A stretch of DNA of 64,000 nt from Chryseobacterium joostei (lineage in GTDB: Bacteria; Bacteroidota; Bacteroidia; Flavobacteriales; Weeksellaceae): positions 4,402,001-4,466,000 of the forward strand of contig NZ_CP033926.1 in assembly GCF_003815775.1 (NCBI RefSeq), in the 5' to 3' direction. The position numbers and the translations under genes are program-made. The notes beneath the pieces were generated by a model. It did not search any database. It was not told the DNA's origin and saw nothing but the letters and a program-made list of their open reading frames with translations. Shown here in pieces: positions 26,597 to 34,558 of the stretch; position 1 is the first letter of the stretch; every line of letters begins with the position of its first letter.

Positions 26597-26627
26597 ACGC
26601 CTTCCGTTATTGGGAGGCTTTTTTTTT
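26597..26627 (+). terminator. terminator of trxA
   Basis: GCCTTCC / GGGAGGC stem with a 6-nt loop followed by nine Ts. Confidence 0.85.
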
Positions 26628-26635
26628 GAAAATAA

Positions 26636-26666
26636 TTTGCAGGTAATAAAAAAAGGTGTAATTTTG
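26636..26666 (+). promoter_or_regulatory. promoter of the tRNA-Asp array
   Basis: TTTG at 26636-26639, 19-bp spacer, TAATTTTG at 26659-26666: a near-perfect Bacteroidota promoter about 38 bp ahead of the first tRNA. Confidence 0.75.
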
Positions 26667-26703
26667 CAACCACGAAAAAGAAACGAAGTTCTTTAACAAA
26701 TCA

Positions 26704-26777
26704 GATCCGGTAGTTCAGCTGGTTAGAATGCCGCCCTGTCACGGCGGAGGTCGCGGGTTCGAGTCCCGTCCGGATCG
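26704..26777 (+). tRNA. tRNA-Asp (GTC), copy 1
   Basis: 74 nt. The acceptor stem GATCCGG pairs with CCGGATC, the discriminator base is G, the anticodon loop is CTGTCAC (GTC) on a CCGCC/GGCGG stem, and the T arm is GCGGG-TTCGAGT-CCCGT. CCA is not encoded (GCA follows). Confidence 0.97.
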
Positions 26778-26809
26778 CAAAAGTTTTATCAATTTACTTT
26801 AAAAAAATT

Positions 26810-26883
26810 GATCCGGTAGTTCAGCTGGTTAGAATGCCGCCCTGTCACGGCGGAGGTCGCGGGTTCGAGTCCCGTCCGGATCG
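26810..26883 (+). tRNA. tRNA-Asp (GTC), copy 2
   Basis: Identical to copy 1. It is separated from it by 32 bp and shares its spacer sequence, so the unit repeats with a 106-bp period. Confidence 0.97.
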
Positions 26884-26915
26884 CAAAAGTTTTGTCAATT
26901 TACTTTAAAAAAATT

Positions 26916-26989
26916 GATCCGGTAGTTCAGCTGGTTAGAATGCCGCCCTGTCACGGCGGAGGTCGCGGGTTCGAGTCCCGTCCGGATCG
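26916..26989 (+). tRNA. tRNA-Asp (GTC), copy 3
   Basis: Identical tRNA sequence. The spacer before it differs from the first spacer by one base (TTTTG for TTTTA). Confidence 0.97.
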
Positions 26990-27021
26990 CAAAAGTTTTA
27001 TCAATTTACTTTAAAAAAATT

Positions 27022-27095
27022 GATCCGGTAGTTCAGCTGGTTAGAATGCCGCCCTGTCACGGCGGAGGTCGCGGGTTCGAGTCCCGTCCGGATCG
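27022..27095 (+). tRNA. tRNA-Asp (GTC), copy 4; probable integration target
   Basis: Identical tRNA sequence. Its 3' flank departs from the repeated spacer right after GCAA, and a tyrosine recombinase gene begins 246 bp downstream. Its 3' end is therefore the likely attachment site. No second copy of the tRNA 3' end is seen in the window. Confidence 0.95.
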
Positions 27096-27118
27096 CAACT
27101 ATTAAATCATAATAGTAC

Positions 27119-27153
27119 AAAACGCTTTAAAACTTATGTTTTAAAGCGTTTTT
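27119..27153 (+). terminator. terminator of the tRNA-Asp array
   Basis: AACGCTTTAAAAC / GTTTTAAAGCGTT perfect 13-bp stem with TTAT loop and T run. Confidence 0.85.
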
Positions 27154-27198
27154 CGTTTTATATCTGTTCAAAAAGAGATAAAAAAGCACAATCTAAAA

Positions 27199-27241
27199 GT
27201 GACCTATTCGGTGTCCTAAATAAATAGGGCAAAAAAGGTCA
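27199..27241. repeat. inverted repeat ahead of the recombinase gene
   Basis: GTGACCT at the left pairs with AGGTCAC at the right, and inside it CCTATT pairs with AATAGG. It could be a recombinase or excisionase recognition site at the element end. No experimental parallel is known to me. Confidence 0.4.
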
Positions 27242-27341
27242 CCAAAATTAGGTGAAACCCTTTACGGGAGGGAGTTCAACGAGTGAACATCTTGTGCTAT
27301 GGTTTTACTAAGGTTAGTTTTCAATCTTAAAACCATATAAA

Positions 27342-28580
27342 ATGAACAAGACATTTAATTTACTTTTTTATGTAAAAAAAACTAAGACTAATAAGGCAGG
27401 TGAAGTTACAATTTATTTACGTATTACCATTGATGGTAAGAGAACTGAGATTAGCACAAAGCGTACAATAAAATCTTCAAAGTGGAATTCTGATTCTCAG
27501 AAAGTCGCTGGTTCCTCTGAAGAAAGCAAAACACTTAATTTTTTTCTGAAGACATTCGAACAGAAAATTTACAATACCTATCACAGTTTGATGAAAGATG
27601 ATGAGGGGGTAACATGTGAAACTCTTAAAAATCGGTTATTGGGAAAAGACGAATTCAAAAGAACCCTAATTCCTATTTTTAATGACCATAATGACCGAAT
27701 GGAGAAACTTGTAGGAAAAGAGTTTGCTCTTGGTACATTGGGAAGATATAGAACTTGTCTCAGCCATATCAAGGAATTTCTAAATTGGAAATTGGAAGTA
27801 TCTGATATAGATGTAACAAAAATTAATTATACTTTTCTGAACGATTTTGAATTCTTTTTAAGAACTGAAAAATCTTGTAATAACAATTCGGCGGTAAAAT
27901 ATATAAAGAACTTTGGTAAGATTATTCGTAGTTGCCTTGCTAATGGTTGGATGGAAAAAGATCCATTCCTTAATTATCACTCAAATTTTGATGAAGTAAA
28001 AAGAGTTTTTTTAAATGAACAAGAATTAGAGAAGTTGTTCAATAAAGATTTTAAAAATGAACGTTTATCTCAAGTTAGATATATCTTTCTTTTTAGTTGT
28101 TACACAGGTTTAGCATACATAGATACACAAAAGCTAACAAAAAATCACATCAATATTGGTTTAGATGGTAATAAATGGATTTATACAGTTCGACAGAAAA
28201 CTAAAACAACTTCTAATATCCCAGTACTTCCTCAAGCAGAGGATATTATTAGGCGGTATATAAACCATCCTATCTGTATTAACACTGGAAAGTTGCTACC
28301 TGTACTAAGTAATCAGAAAATGAATGCTTATCTTAAAGAGATTGCAGATTTGTGTGGTATCAATAAAGAACTTACTTATCATATTGCACGTCATACTTTT
28401 GCTACAACGGTAACCTTATCCAATGGGGTTCCTATAGAGAGTGTAAGTAAAATGTTAGGGCATAAAAATATCAAGACGACCCAGCACTATGCAAAAATTC
28501 TTGATAAAAAAGTGAGTGAAGATATGGTTGCATTGAAAAGCGTTCTGGAAGAAAAGGAACTGCAAAGAAAACTGGCGTAG
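27342..28580 (+). CDS. tyrosine recombinase (integrase) of Bacteroidota mobile-element type
   Basis: A 412-residue integrase. The N-terminal arm-type DNA-binding domain (YLRITIDGKRTEISTKR, residues 25-41) and a SAM-like core-binding domain (about 108-205) precede the catalytic domain. The visible active site is HIAR (His347, Arg350), GH (His374) and Tyr383 in TTQHYAKI, with candidate catalytic lysines at 286-288. The usual first arginine (TGLR) is replaced: TGLAYID has Ala258, a substitution also seen in the IntDOT group, where a non-Arg residue occupies this place. It presumably inserted an element beside the tRNA-Asp genes. No excisionase or relaxase gene is visible. Confidence 0.92.
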   Translation: MNKTFNLLFYVKKTKTNKAGEVTIYLRITIDGKRTEISTKRTIKSSKWNSDSQKVAGSSEESKTLNFFLKTFEQKIYNTYHSLMKDDEGVTCETLKNRLLGKDEFKRTLIPIFNDHNDRMEKLVGKEFALGTLGRYRTCLSHIKEFLNWKLEVSDIDVTKINYTFLNDFEFFLRTEKSCNNNSAVKYIKNFGKIIRSCLANGWMEKDPFLNYHSNFDEVKRVFLNEQELEKLFNKDFKNERLSQVRYIFLFSCYTGLAYIDTQKLTKNHINIGLDGNKWIYTVRQKTKTTSNIPVLPQAEDIIRRYINHPICINTGKLLPVLSNQKMNAYLKEIADLCGINKELTYHIARHTFATTVTLSNGVPIESVSKMLGHKNIKTTQHYAKILDKKVSEDMVALKSVLEEKELQRKLA

Positions 28581-28619
28581 TAATAAATCATATTTCATAT
28601 AGCAATTTCTATAGTAATA

Positions 28620-28655
28620 AAAAAAGCATCAGTTATCATTAGCTGATGCTTTTTT
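28620..28655 (+). terminator. terminator of the recombinase gene
   Basis: A run, AGCATCAG / CTGATGCT stem, T run. Confidence 0.85.
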
Positions 28656-28843
28656 AGGTTACGTAACTATATATTTTGTACGTATTGAATTAGATAGTTG
28701 AGATGGATTATGTTTTAAAGTGAGAGAATTTACAATTTTATAAAAGTAGGTTACCACATATTTTGGATATAGATAAAAATTCTTCAGTCCTTGAGGAAAA
28801 ATTATTAACTTGGTGATACAAAAACTAATACGCCATAATAATT

Positions 28844-29581
28844 ATGAATAAGCATGCCATTTTAATTGGTGTTAATGAAGTGCCACATTTGGATTATCTC
28901 TCAACACCTTCTTCCTATGCGATAGCGATGAATGACTGGGCTATTAGCCAAGGATTTAAAACATTTCTTTTTGTTGACGAACCTGACGATCGAATTGTTG
29001 CAGGTAATTGTTCTCGCACAGATATACTTAGGAGCATTCGTGGAATCATCGAGGAGACAGATCAACTTCTTATTTATTTTGCAGGGCATGGTGTTGAAAG
29101 CACCGCTACTAATGATATATGGTTATTGCCTGGATATAAGGACGATCCGAGTGATTGTATAAGTATTTCTTTGAACAAGGCTCTAGCTTACTCTTCTGGT
29201 GTACCCCACGTAATTTTTATTTCGGACGCTTGCCGTTCTCCTTCTAATACAGACTATCTTAGGGCTGCTACAGGCTCGGCCATTTTACCCAAACTTGAGC
29301 GATTAAATCCCACAACAGAAGTTGATGTTCTCTTTTCAACTTGGCCAGGAAAAATTTCTGTAGATGTTAGAGATGAAAAAGGAATTTATAGAAGCACATA
29401 TAGTGATTGTCTGCTTGAATGTCTTCATGGTCAAATAAAGGAGGTCATATTAGAGGTTAGAAAAGTAAAGCCTGGATTTCCGGCGGTTATGACAGATGAG
29501 CTAAATAGTTATCTTAAAAAGACTGTGCCATTGGAAATGGAAAAAAAGGTAGAACTGCACAGTTTCCGATGGGAGAAGTAA
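28844..29581 (+). CDS. caspase-like (peptidase C14) protein, N-terminal part of a probable longer product
   Basis: A 245-residue caspase-fold protease. It opens with AILIGVNEVPHLDYL, a typical first strand of bacterial caspase-like proteins. The catalytic dyad is His82 in YFAGHG and Cys130 in ISDACRS. There is no signal peptide. The ORF ends abruptly 10 codons past an A AAA AAG heptamer (29542-29548). Reading on in the -1 frame from that point joins it without a stop to the next ORF, giving a 457-residue protein. Caspase-like proteins beside integrases often act as abortive-infection effectors; that role is inference here. Confidence 0.82.
   Translation: MNKHAILIGVNEVPHLDYLSTPSSYAIAMNDWAISQGFKTFLFVDEPDDRIVAGNCSRTDILRSIRGIIEETDQLLIYFAGHGVESTATNDIWLLPGYKDDPSDCISISLNKALAYSSGVPHVIFISDACRSPSNTDYLRAATGSAILPKLERLNPTTEVDVLFSTWPGKISVDVRDEKGIYRSTYSDCLLECLHGQIKEVILEVRKVKPGFPAVMTDELNSYLKKTVPLEMEKKVELHSFRWEK
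29542..29548 (+). other. A AAA AAG slippery heptamer at the caspase ORF overlap
   Basis: Within the caspase frame (codons GAA AAA AAG, residues 233-235) the seven bases A AAA AAG match the most efficient bacterial -1 frameshift heptamer in exactly the right phase. After a -1 slip translation continues GGT AGA ACT GCA CAG TTT CCG into the following ORF. A GC hairpin (CGCGC/GCGCG) lies at 29594-29609, farther downstream than usual stimulators. A one-base homopolymer deletion explains the same picture. Confidence 0.6.
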
Positions 29582-30216
29582 ATTCAAGGGATCCGCGCTT
29601 CTTAGCGCGTTTTGATGAATCTTGTCTAGTTTCGGAAGGAGATATAGAAACTCCGGTTAGGAGTGTAGAAGATACACATCTTAAAGAAGAGAAAACTGTG
29701 TCAGAAAAATTAAATGCATTCCTCAATTTAAATAAATCGGAAGAAATAGATTCTATAGATATAAATTTTGACAAATCTCTTGAAAAAACCGAAAGATGGA
29801 TTAATCATTTATATTTTTCTCAAGATATGCTCTATGATAAATCTAGTTCTTCAATGGTCACTATATCGGGGCTTAAGAATGCTGTAGTTTTTAATAATTC
29901 GGACTTAGACTATACTTTTTATCGAGATTTTCCATCAACTCAGCAACAATCAATAGCATTAAATAATGGAAAGGATCGAAATGCAAAGTTGATATTGATA
30001 GGTGAGAATGAAGAGCGGTGCTATGCTATAAATGTTCTTTATGGATTCCATACTTCAATCATTTTTGATAGAGGCGAACTCATCTCTGTTGATTATTATC
30101 CTATGAATAGGGAGTTTAGCCCTTATAGAAGAGAGTTGTTTAAAGAAATTACAGAACGAAAAGCAGTTATTATTTCAGCTGCGAAAAATGGAATTTTTTT
30201 GGGAATGAAGAATTAG
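29569..30216 (+). CDS. C-terminal partner/extension of the caspase-like protein
   Basis: A 215-residue ORF overlapping the caspase ORF by 13 bp in the -1 frame. Its first ATG (MGEVNSRDPRFLARF) continues an open frame that extends back to the slippery heptamer (GRTAQFP before the Met), which suggests it is the C-terminal half of one protein. A low-complexity acidic stretch (SEKLNAFLNLNKSEEIDSID) is followed by a probable alpha/beta domain (residues 85-210) with VTISGLKNAVVFNN and ERKAVIISAAKNGIFLG. No family is recognised. It may be a sensor, substrate or regulatory domain for the protease. Confidence 0.6.
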   Translation: MGEVNSRDPRFLARFDESCLVSEGDIETPVRSVEDTHLKEEKTVSEKLNAFLNLNKSEEIDSIDINFDKSLEKTERWINHLYFSQDMLYDKSSSSMVTISGLKNAVVFNNSDLDYTFYRDFPSTQQQSIALNNGKDRNAKLILIGENEERCYAINVLYGFHTSIIFDRGELISVDYYPMNREFSPYRRELFKEITERKAVIISAAKNGIFLGMKN

Positions 30217-30238
30217 CAAAATATCTCCGAAGATTACA

Positions 30239-30491
30239 TCTTCAGCAGGTTCTAATTGGCAAGTTTGTTTTATAAAAACCTTTTTGTCGATGATATGATT
30301 CGTCAGAACAAAATTAAATAAGATTTAGCTATAAATAAATTCATATTAAGTTTCTTGTAGTTGTAGCTTTTTTACAATATAATTTTAAATATTTGAAGCA
30401 ATCGAAGTTATCATAGTTTGACTTTATTTTACTTAGGTTGCCTTACAATCAAGTTTACTTCTCTATGAACAATAAAATTGATTTTAAAAAC
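30239..30491. repeat. 253-bp direct repeat R, left copy
   Basis: Nearly identical to 55256-55508, with two mismatches (CTTTTTTAC versus CGTTTTTGC) and no gap, at a constant offset of 25,017 bp. It is non-coding and AT-rich, and begins 22 bp after the caspase-partner stop. A short part of its end (CAATAAAATTGATTTTAAAA) is repeated again at about 30553-30574. Confidence 0.93.
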
Positions 30492-30580
30492 TATATATTT
30501 TAATGTACCAGATTTATTTTACACTAAAAAAAATAATTTTATTTCTCTATAGACAATAAAATTGATTTTAAAATAAGTAG

Positions 30581-30769
30581 TATTTTTTATCACCTGAAAA
30601 AATTCCTCAAAAACCGAAATTTTGTGAGCCTGAAGATTTTGTTTTAAAGGGAAAACATAATGCTGAATTGGCTGACCAAATAGAAAATATCTTCGTTATC
30701 ATACCAATTGAAACAGCAAAAAGAGCAATCGATAAGGATAAAAAAATAGCAGGAGAATATTGGGACTAA
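30581..30769 (+). pseudogene. 5'-truncated ORF remnant after repeat R
   Basis: An open frame without any start codon, reading PQKPKFCEPEDFVLKGKHN then ELADQIENIFVIIPIETAKR and ending AGEYWD before a stop at 30767-30769. It begins at a stop codon just past the repeat and looks like the C-terminal end of a lost gene. The remaining 596 bp between the caspase partner and the sensor kinase hold only this and repeat R. Confidence 0.5.
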
Positions 30770-30812
30770 AAAAGCTAGTGAAAATTATTTAAATTTACAT
30801 TAAACCTCATTT

Positions 30813-33785
30813 GTGAAATTTCTTTGTATTTTCTTTCTGTTTCTAATTACTCTGTTTTTTTCTCAGGGAAATCCTGTTTATTTCAGTAAGAAAAAAATAA
30901 CTCAGGAAGATGGTCTTTCTCAAGGTTCCAATTATTTCCGTTTCGAAGACCGGAAAGGTTTTATGTGGATTACCTGCAATGATGCACTTAATAGGTATGA
31001 TGGCTCTTCTGTAAAGGTTTATAATTTGAATCGTTTCTTCAAAAATTGTCCGGCTTTACAGCAGGGTTATGGTTTTGCAGAAGACGAGAAAAACTTGTAC
31101 ATAGGCAGTACTCGTGGCTTGTATGTTTATGATTATGAAACAGATATATTCAGTTTTATAGATGTTTACAAAAATATTTCTACCTCTAAAACAGCTATGC
31201 CCATTGGCTTTTCAGAAGGAAAAATCTGGATTTTTAACGAAACTTATCAATTGGTAAGTTTCGATGTAAGATCAAAAAAAATAAAATTGGAAGTACAGGT
31301 TCCAATTGAACCGATAAAATCTATTCACGTTTATGATAATGAGGGGAATTTATTTTATTTCCGTATGCCCTTTATCGATAAACATAATAATATCTGCTTT
31401 ATCGGGAAAAATGAAGTTGCGGTCTATAACCTTATCACCAAGAAATCATCAAAAGTTATACAGCCTAAAGATACAGACGAAATGCTATGCAGTGCTTATG
31501 ATAAAAAGAATGACCAGCTTTTCATCGGAACTCAAAATAAGGGAATTTTAGTTTTAGAAAAACAATACCAACATTTTTTTTATATTTTAAATAATAAAAA
31601 ATCCATTGGAAGTATTGCTATAAATGAGGACAATATTTTTTTTAATTCGGATCTTATTTTCAATGTGTTTGATAGAAAAATAAAACGAAATACTTCACTT
31701 GAAAGTAATCCATTAGGATATGTGTTTGGGTTTGATAAAGTTGGCAGGCTATGGAGCTGCGATGATGGGGTAGGGCAAATTATTATGAATTTCAAAGGAA
31801 ATATGTTGCAAAACTATAATGATATTCAGAATGGGCATCCTGCATTCAAATCCGGTGTCGGCAATTTTACTGAACTTTCCGATGGAAAAGTTTTGATACA
31901 ATCCGAAATCCTTTTTGATTACAAAACATTTATGTCCAAAACTTTGGAAAATTCAAGTTCCAGAAGCTATCAAAATCCATATTCAAAAGACATTTGGATG
32001 ATTTCCAACCATCCGGCAACCACTTTTGAGTTTGAAAGATTATCTCAAAATTTCACAAAAAAAATTCAAATTAATATTGAAAAATCTAAATTTGGTGTAT
32101 TTCAAAATATGACATTTTTTAAAAACAGTTTTCCACTCCTGGCATTTTCCACCGGATTGTTCTGGCTGAATACAGAAGATAAAAAACTTGAAAAAATAAC
32201 TTCACTTCCGAAAAAAAATTCTTTTTTCATTTCTAAAATTAGCGGTGACAGAATTGCTGTTAGCTATCTTAACGGCGATATGGTTCTGGCAAAACTTCAT
32301 TCGGATAATTCGTTGGAAAATCTCGGCAAAATTCTACCAGGAATGCAAAGTTTCTATCTTCAGGAATATGAAAAGAAACAACAATTTTGGGCTGGAACCA
32401 ATGAAGGTGTTTTTCTTCTGGATAAAAATTTTAAAATCTTAAAAAAATTCGATAGCAATAACGGACTCGCCGGAACGTATATTTACGGAATTCTGATGGA
32501 TGATTTCGGGAAAATCTGGTGCAGCCATCAAAGAGGGTTAAGCAGTATAGATACCGAAAATTATTCCATCATAAATTTTGATAAAAATGACGGAATCCAG
32601 CATTGGGATTTCAACAACCGAGCGTTTTTGAAAACCTCGGATGGTACTTTGTTTTTCGGTGGAGTAAATGGTTTTAATTTTTTTAAACCTCCGCTTCAGT
32701 TCAAAAGTTTCTATAAGCCTGAAATTTATTTTGATGAAATCCGGATTAATAATGCCATTTTCAGCTATCAAAAAGGATTAAATTCATTAAAAATTTTAGA
32801 TTTGAAAAATGATGAAAATAATGTAACTATAAAAGCTTTTATCAAAGATTTGGAGTTTGGAGAAATTCGGGAATTAATGTACCGGATAAAAAGTACGGAC
32901 CATTCTTGGAAAAAAATTCCAAAAAAAACACCTCTTATTTTAACAGGACTTGCTCCTGGAAAATATGAAGTCGAATTTGCTTACACAGACAAATTCAGCA
33001 AAAAAATAATATCTCAGAAATCTTTGCAGCTCAATATTCAAAAAGCTTTTTATCAATCGTATTGGTTCTGGGGGATTTTGGGCGGTTTGTTTTTCGGGGG
33101 AATTATTTATGCAGTAGGAAGATGGAAATTATTTAAGCAGAAGAATGAGTTCAGTGAAAAAATGGCTTTAGAAAAACAGCGAGAAAAGATAACGGCAGAC
33201 TTGCACGATGATATCGGCTCCACCCTGAGTAGCTTGCAGATAAACTCTGTAATTGCCAATCAATTAATTGATAAACAAAAACTTCCCGAAGCCAAAAATG
33301 TTTTAATAAAAATAGAAAACCAATCTCAGAAACTATCAGAAAATATCGGAGATTTTGTCTGGAGCATGAAACCAAATGAAACAGCACTCATGACTTTAAG
33401 CACAAGAATACGGAATTTTGCCAATGAAATTTTAGGAAATACCAATATCAATTATCACATAAAAATTGATGAGAATATAGATCAAGAAATTACTGATTTT
33501 GCAATGAGGAAAAATATCATTCTCATTGTAAAAGAAGCGTTGAATAATGCTGCAAAATACAGTAATGCTAAAGATTTACAGCTTAATTTTGTGCAAAATA
33601 ATTCCAATTTTCTATTGAAAATTTCAGATGACGGAATAGGTTTTGAGCTGCCTGTAAAAATAGGTAACGGATTACAAAACATGAAAAAAAGAGCAGAAGA
33701 GATGAATGGTATTTTTGAAATTACTTCTACAAAAGGAACACACATAAAAATCAGTATTCCTAAAATTAGGGATCAATATCCTTAA
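30813..33785 (+). CDS. hybrid-architecture sensor histidine kinase, NarL-type HisKA_3
   Basis: A 990-residue membrane kinase with GTG start and signal peptide (residues 1-18). The periplasmic part is a two-propeller sensor of the Reg_prop type (repeats such as FEDRKGFMWITCNDALNRYDG, IGSTRGLYVYD and ILMDDFGKIWCSHQRGLSSID), ending in a Y_Y_Y domain near residue 650-740. One membrane helix (YWFWGILGGLFFGGIIYAVG) follows. The cytoplasmic core is HisKA_3 with His798 in ADLHDDIGS, then HATPase_c with N-box KEALNNAAKYS and G-box DDGIGF. The cognate LuxR/NarL regulator lies 47 bp downstream. The input is probably a glycan or other surface cue, by family analogy. Confidence 0.92.
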   Translation: MKFLCIFFLFLITLFFSQGNPVYFSKKKITQEDGLSQGSNYFRFEDRKGFMWITCNDALNRYDGSSVKVYNLNRFFKNCPALQQGYGFAEDEKNLYIGSTRGLYVYDYETDIFSFIDVYKNISTSKTAMPIGFSEGKIWIFNETYQLVSFDVRSKKIKLEVQVPIEPIKSIHVYDNEGNLFYFRMPFIDKHNNICFIGKNEVAVYNLITKKSSKVIQPKDTDEMLCSAYDKKNDQLFIGTQNKGILVLEKQYQHFFYILNNKKSIGSIAINEDNIFFNSDLIFNVFDRKIKRNTSLESNPLGYVFGFDKVGRLWSCDDGVGQIIMNFKGNMLQNYNDIQNGHPAFKSGVGNFTELSDGKVLIQSEILFDYKTFMSKTLENSSSRSYQNPYSKDIWMISNHPATTFEFERLSQNFTKKIQINIEKSKFGVFQNMTFFKNSFPLLAFSTGLFWLNTEDKKLEKITSLPKKNSFFISKISGDRIAVSYLNGDMVLAKLHSDNSLENLGKILPGMQSFYLQEYEKKQQFWAGTNEGVFLLDKNFKILKKFDSNNGLAGTYIYGILMDDFGKIWCSHQRGLSSIDTENYSIINFDKNDGIQHWDFNNRAFLKTSDGTLFFGGVNGFNFFKPPLQFKSFYKPEIYFDEIRINNAIFSYQKGLNSLKILDLKNDENNVTIKAFIKDLEFGEIRELMYRIKSTDHSWKKIPKKTPLILTGLAPGKYEVEFAYTDKFSKKIISQKSLQLNIQKAFYQSYWFWGILGGLFFGGIIYAVGRWKLFKQKNEFSEKMALEKQREKITADLHDDIGSTLSSLQINSVIANQLIDKQKLPEAKNVLIKIENQSQKLSENIGDFVWSMKPNETALMTLSTRIRNFANEILGNTNINYHIKIDENIDQEITDFAMRKNIILIVKEALNNAAKYSNAKDLQLNFVQNNSNFLLKISDDGIGFELPVKIGNGLQNMKKRAEEMNGIFEITSTKGTHIKISIPKIRDQYP

Positions 33786-33832
33786 AAACTTCTGCTACCT
33801 TTGTATCTACAAAATAATTAACGCTCCTTCTG

Positions 33833-34453
33833 ATGATCAGAATTTTTGCATACGATGATAACGCAGAGCGGCTGCACAGTCTTCAGGCTCTGATAGAAAT
33901 GACTGACAACATGCAATATGTTGGAGGTTCGTATTGTTGTGAAATGGTAGAAACAGAGATGGAAACATATGCTCCCGATGTTGTTTTGATGGATATTAAT
34001 ATGCCTGTGGTAGACGGTTTGGAAGGCTTGAGAATTATTAAATCCAAATTTCCTGGCATTAAAGTTTTGGTTCAGACTGCTTTTGATGATAGTGAAAAAA
34101 TTTTTAGTTCCATTTCCGGTGGTGCAAGCGGTTATATCCTGAAAAGCGATTCCCCGAGAAGAATTCTTCAGGCTATTGAAGAGGTATACGAAGGAGGTGC
34201 TTCAATGAATCCAGCAATTGCCAAAAGGGTTTTGGAATATTTTATGCCCAAAAATGAAGAGAAAATCCTGACTCAGAAAGAAAGAGAAGTACTGAAGTTT
34301 TTGTCTGAGGGAATGAGTTATAAAATGGTTGCTAATCAACTTGGGGTAAGTTATTCCACGGTGAACACGCACATCAAACATATTTACGAGAAACTGCACA
34401 TTTCTTCTCTTGGAGAAGCGATTGCATGGTTTTATAAAAACATTCGTGAATAA
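33833..34453 (+). CDS. NarL/FixJ-type response regulator
   Basis: A 206-residue DNA-binding regulator. The receiver domain contains the phosphoacceptor Asp54 (VVLMDINMP), a Thr near residue 82 (VQTAFDD) and Lys104-region GYILKSDS. The C-terminal LuxR HTH reads LTQKEREVLKFLSEGMSYK and STVNTHIKHIYEKLHI. It is the partner of the HisKA_3 kinase immediately upstream. The plausible targets are the exported-protein genes that follow, from about 34.5 kb on (inference). Confidence 0.93.
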   Translation: MIRIFAYDDNAERLHSLQALIEMTDNMQYVGGSYCCEMVETEMETYAPDVVLMDINMPVVDGLEGLRIIKSKFPGIKVLVQTAFDDSEKIFSSISGGASGYILKSDSPRRILQAIEEVYEGGASMNPAIAKRVLEYFMPKNEEKILTQKEREVLKFLSEGMSYKMVANQLGVSYSTVNTHIKHIYEKLHISSLGEAIAWFYKNIRE

Positions 34454-34483
34454 TCATTTTTTAATTTTAACTAATTCTTTTCA

Positions 34484-34507
34484 GTCCCTATAATTAGGGA
34501 TTTTTTT
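34484..34507 (+). terminator. terminator of the kinase-regulator pair
   Basis: TCCCTATAATTAGGGA hairpin followed by seven Ts, 30 bp after the regulator stop. Confidence 0.8.
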
Positions 34508-34558
34508 GTGTTTGGTTTTAAAGGAATTTTGAATCAGAAAATCTTTAAAATACTTACC

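Noticed and set aside
26704..27095. CRISPR-like regular repeats
   Set aside because: The 106-bp repeats are complete tRNA genes with identical spacers; spacers are not variable.
29594..29609. Frameshift-stimulating hairpin for the caspase overlap
   Set aside because: The CGCGC/GCGCG hairpin starts 46 nt after the heptamer, too far for a usual stimulator, so I do not count it as support.
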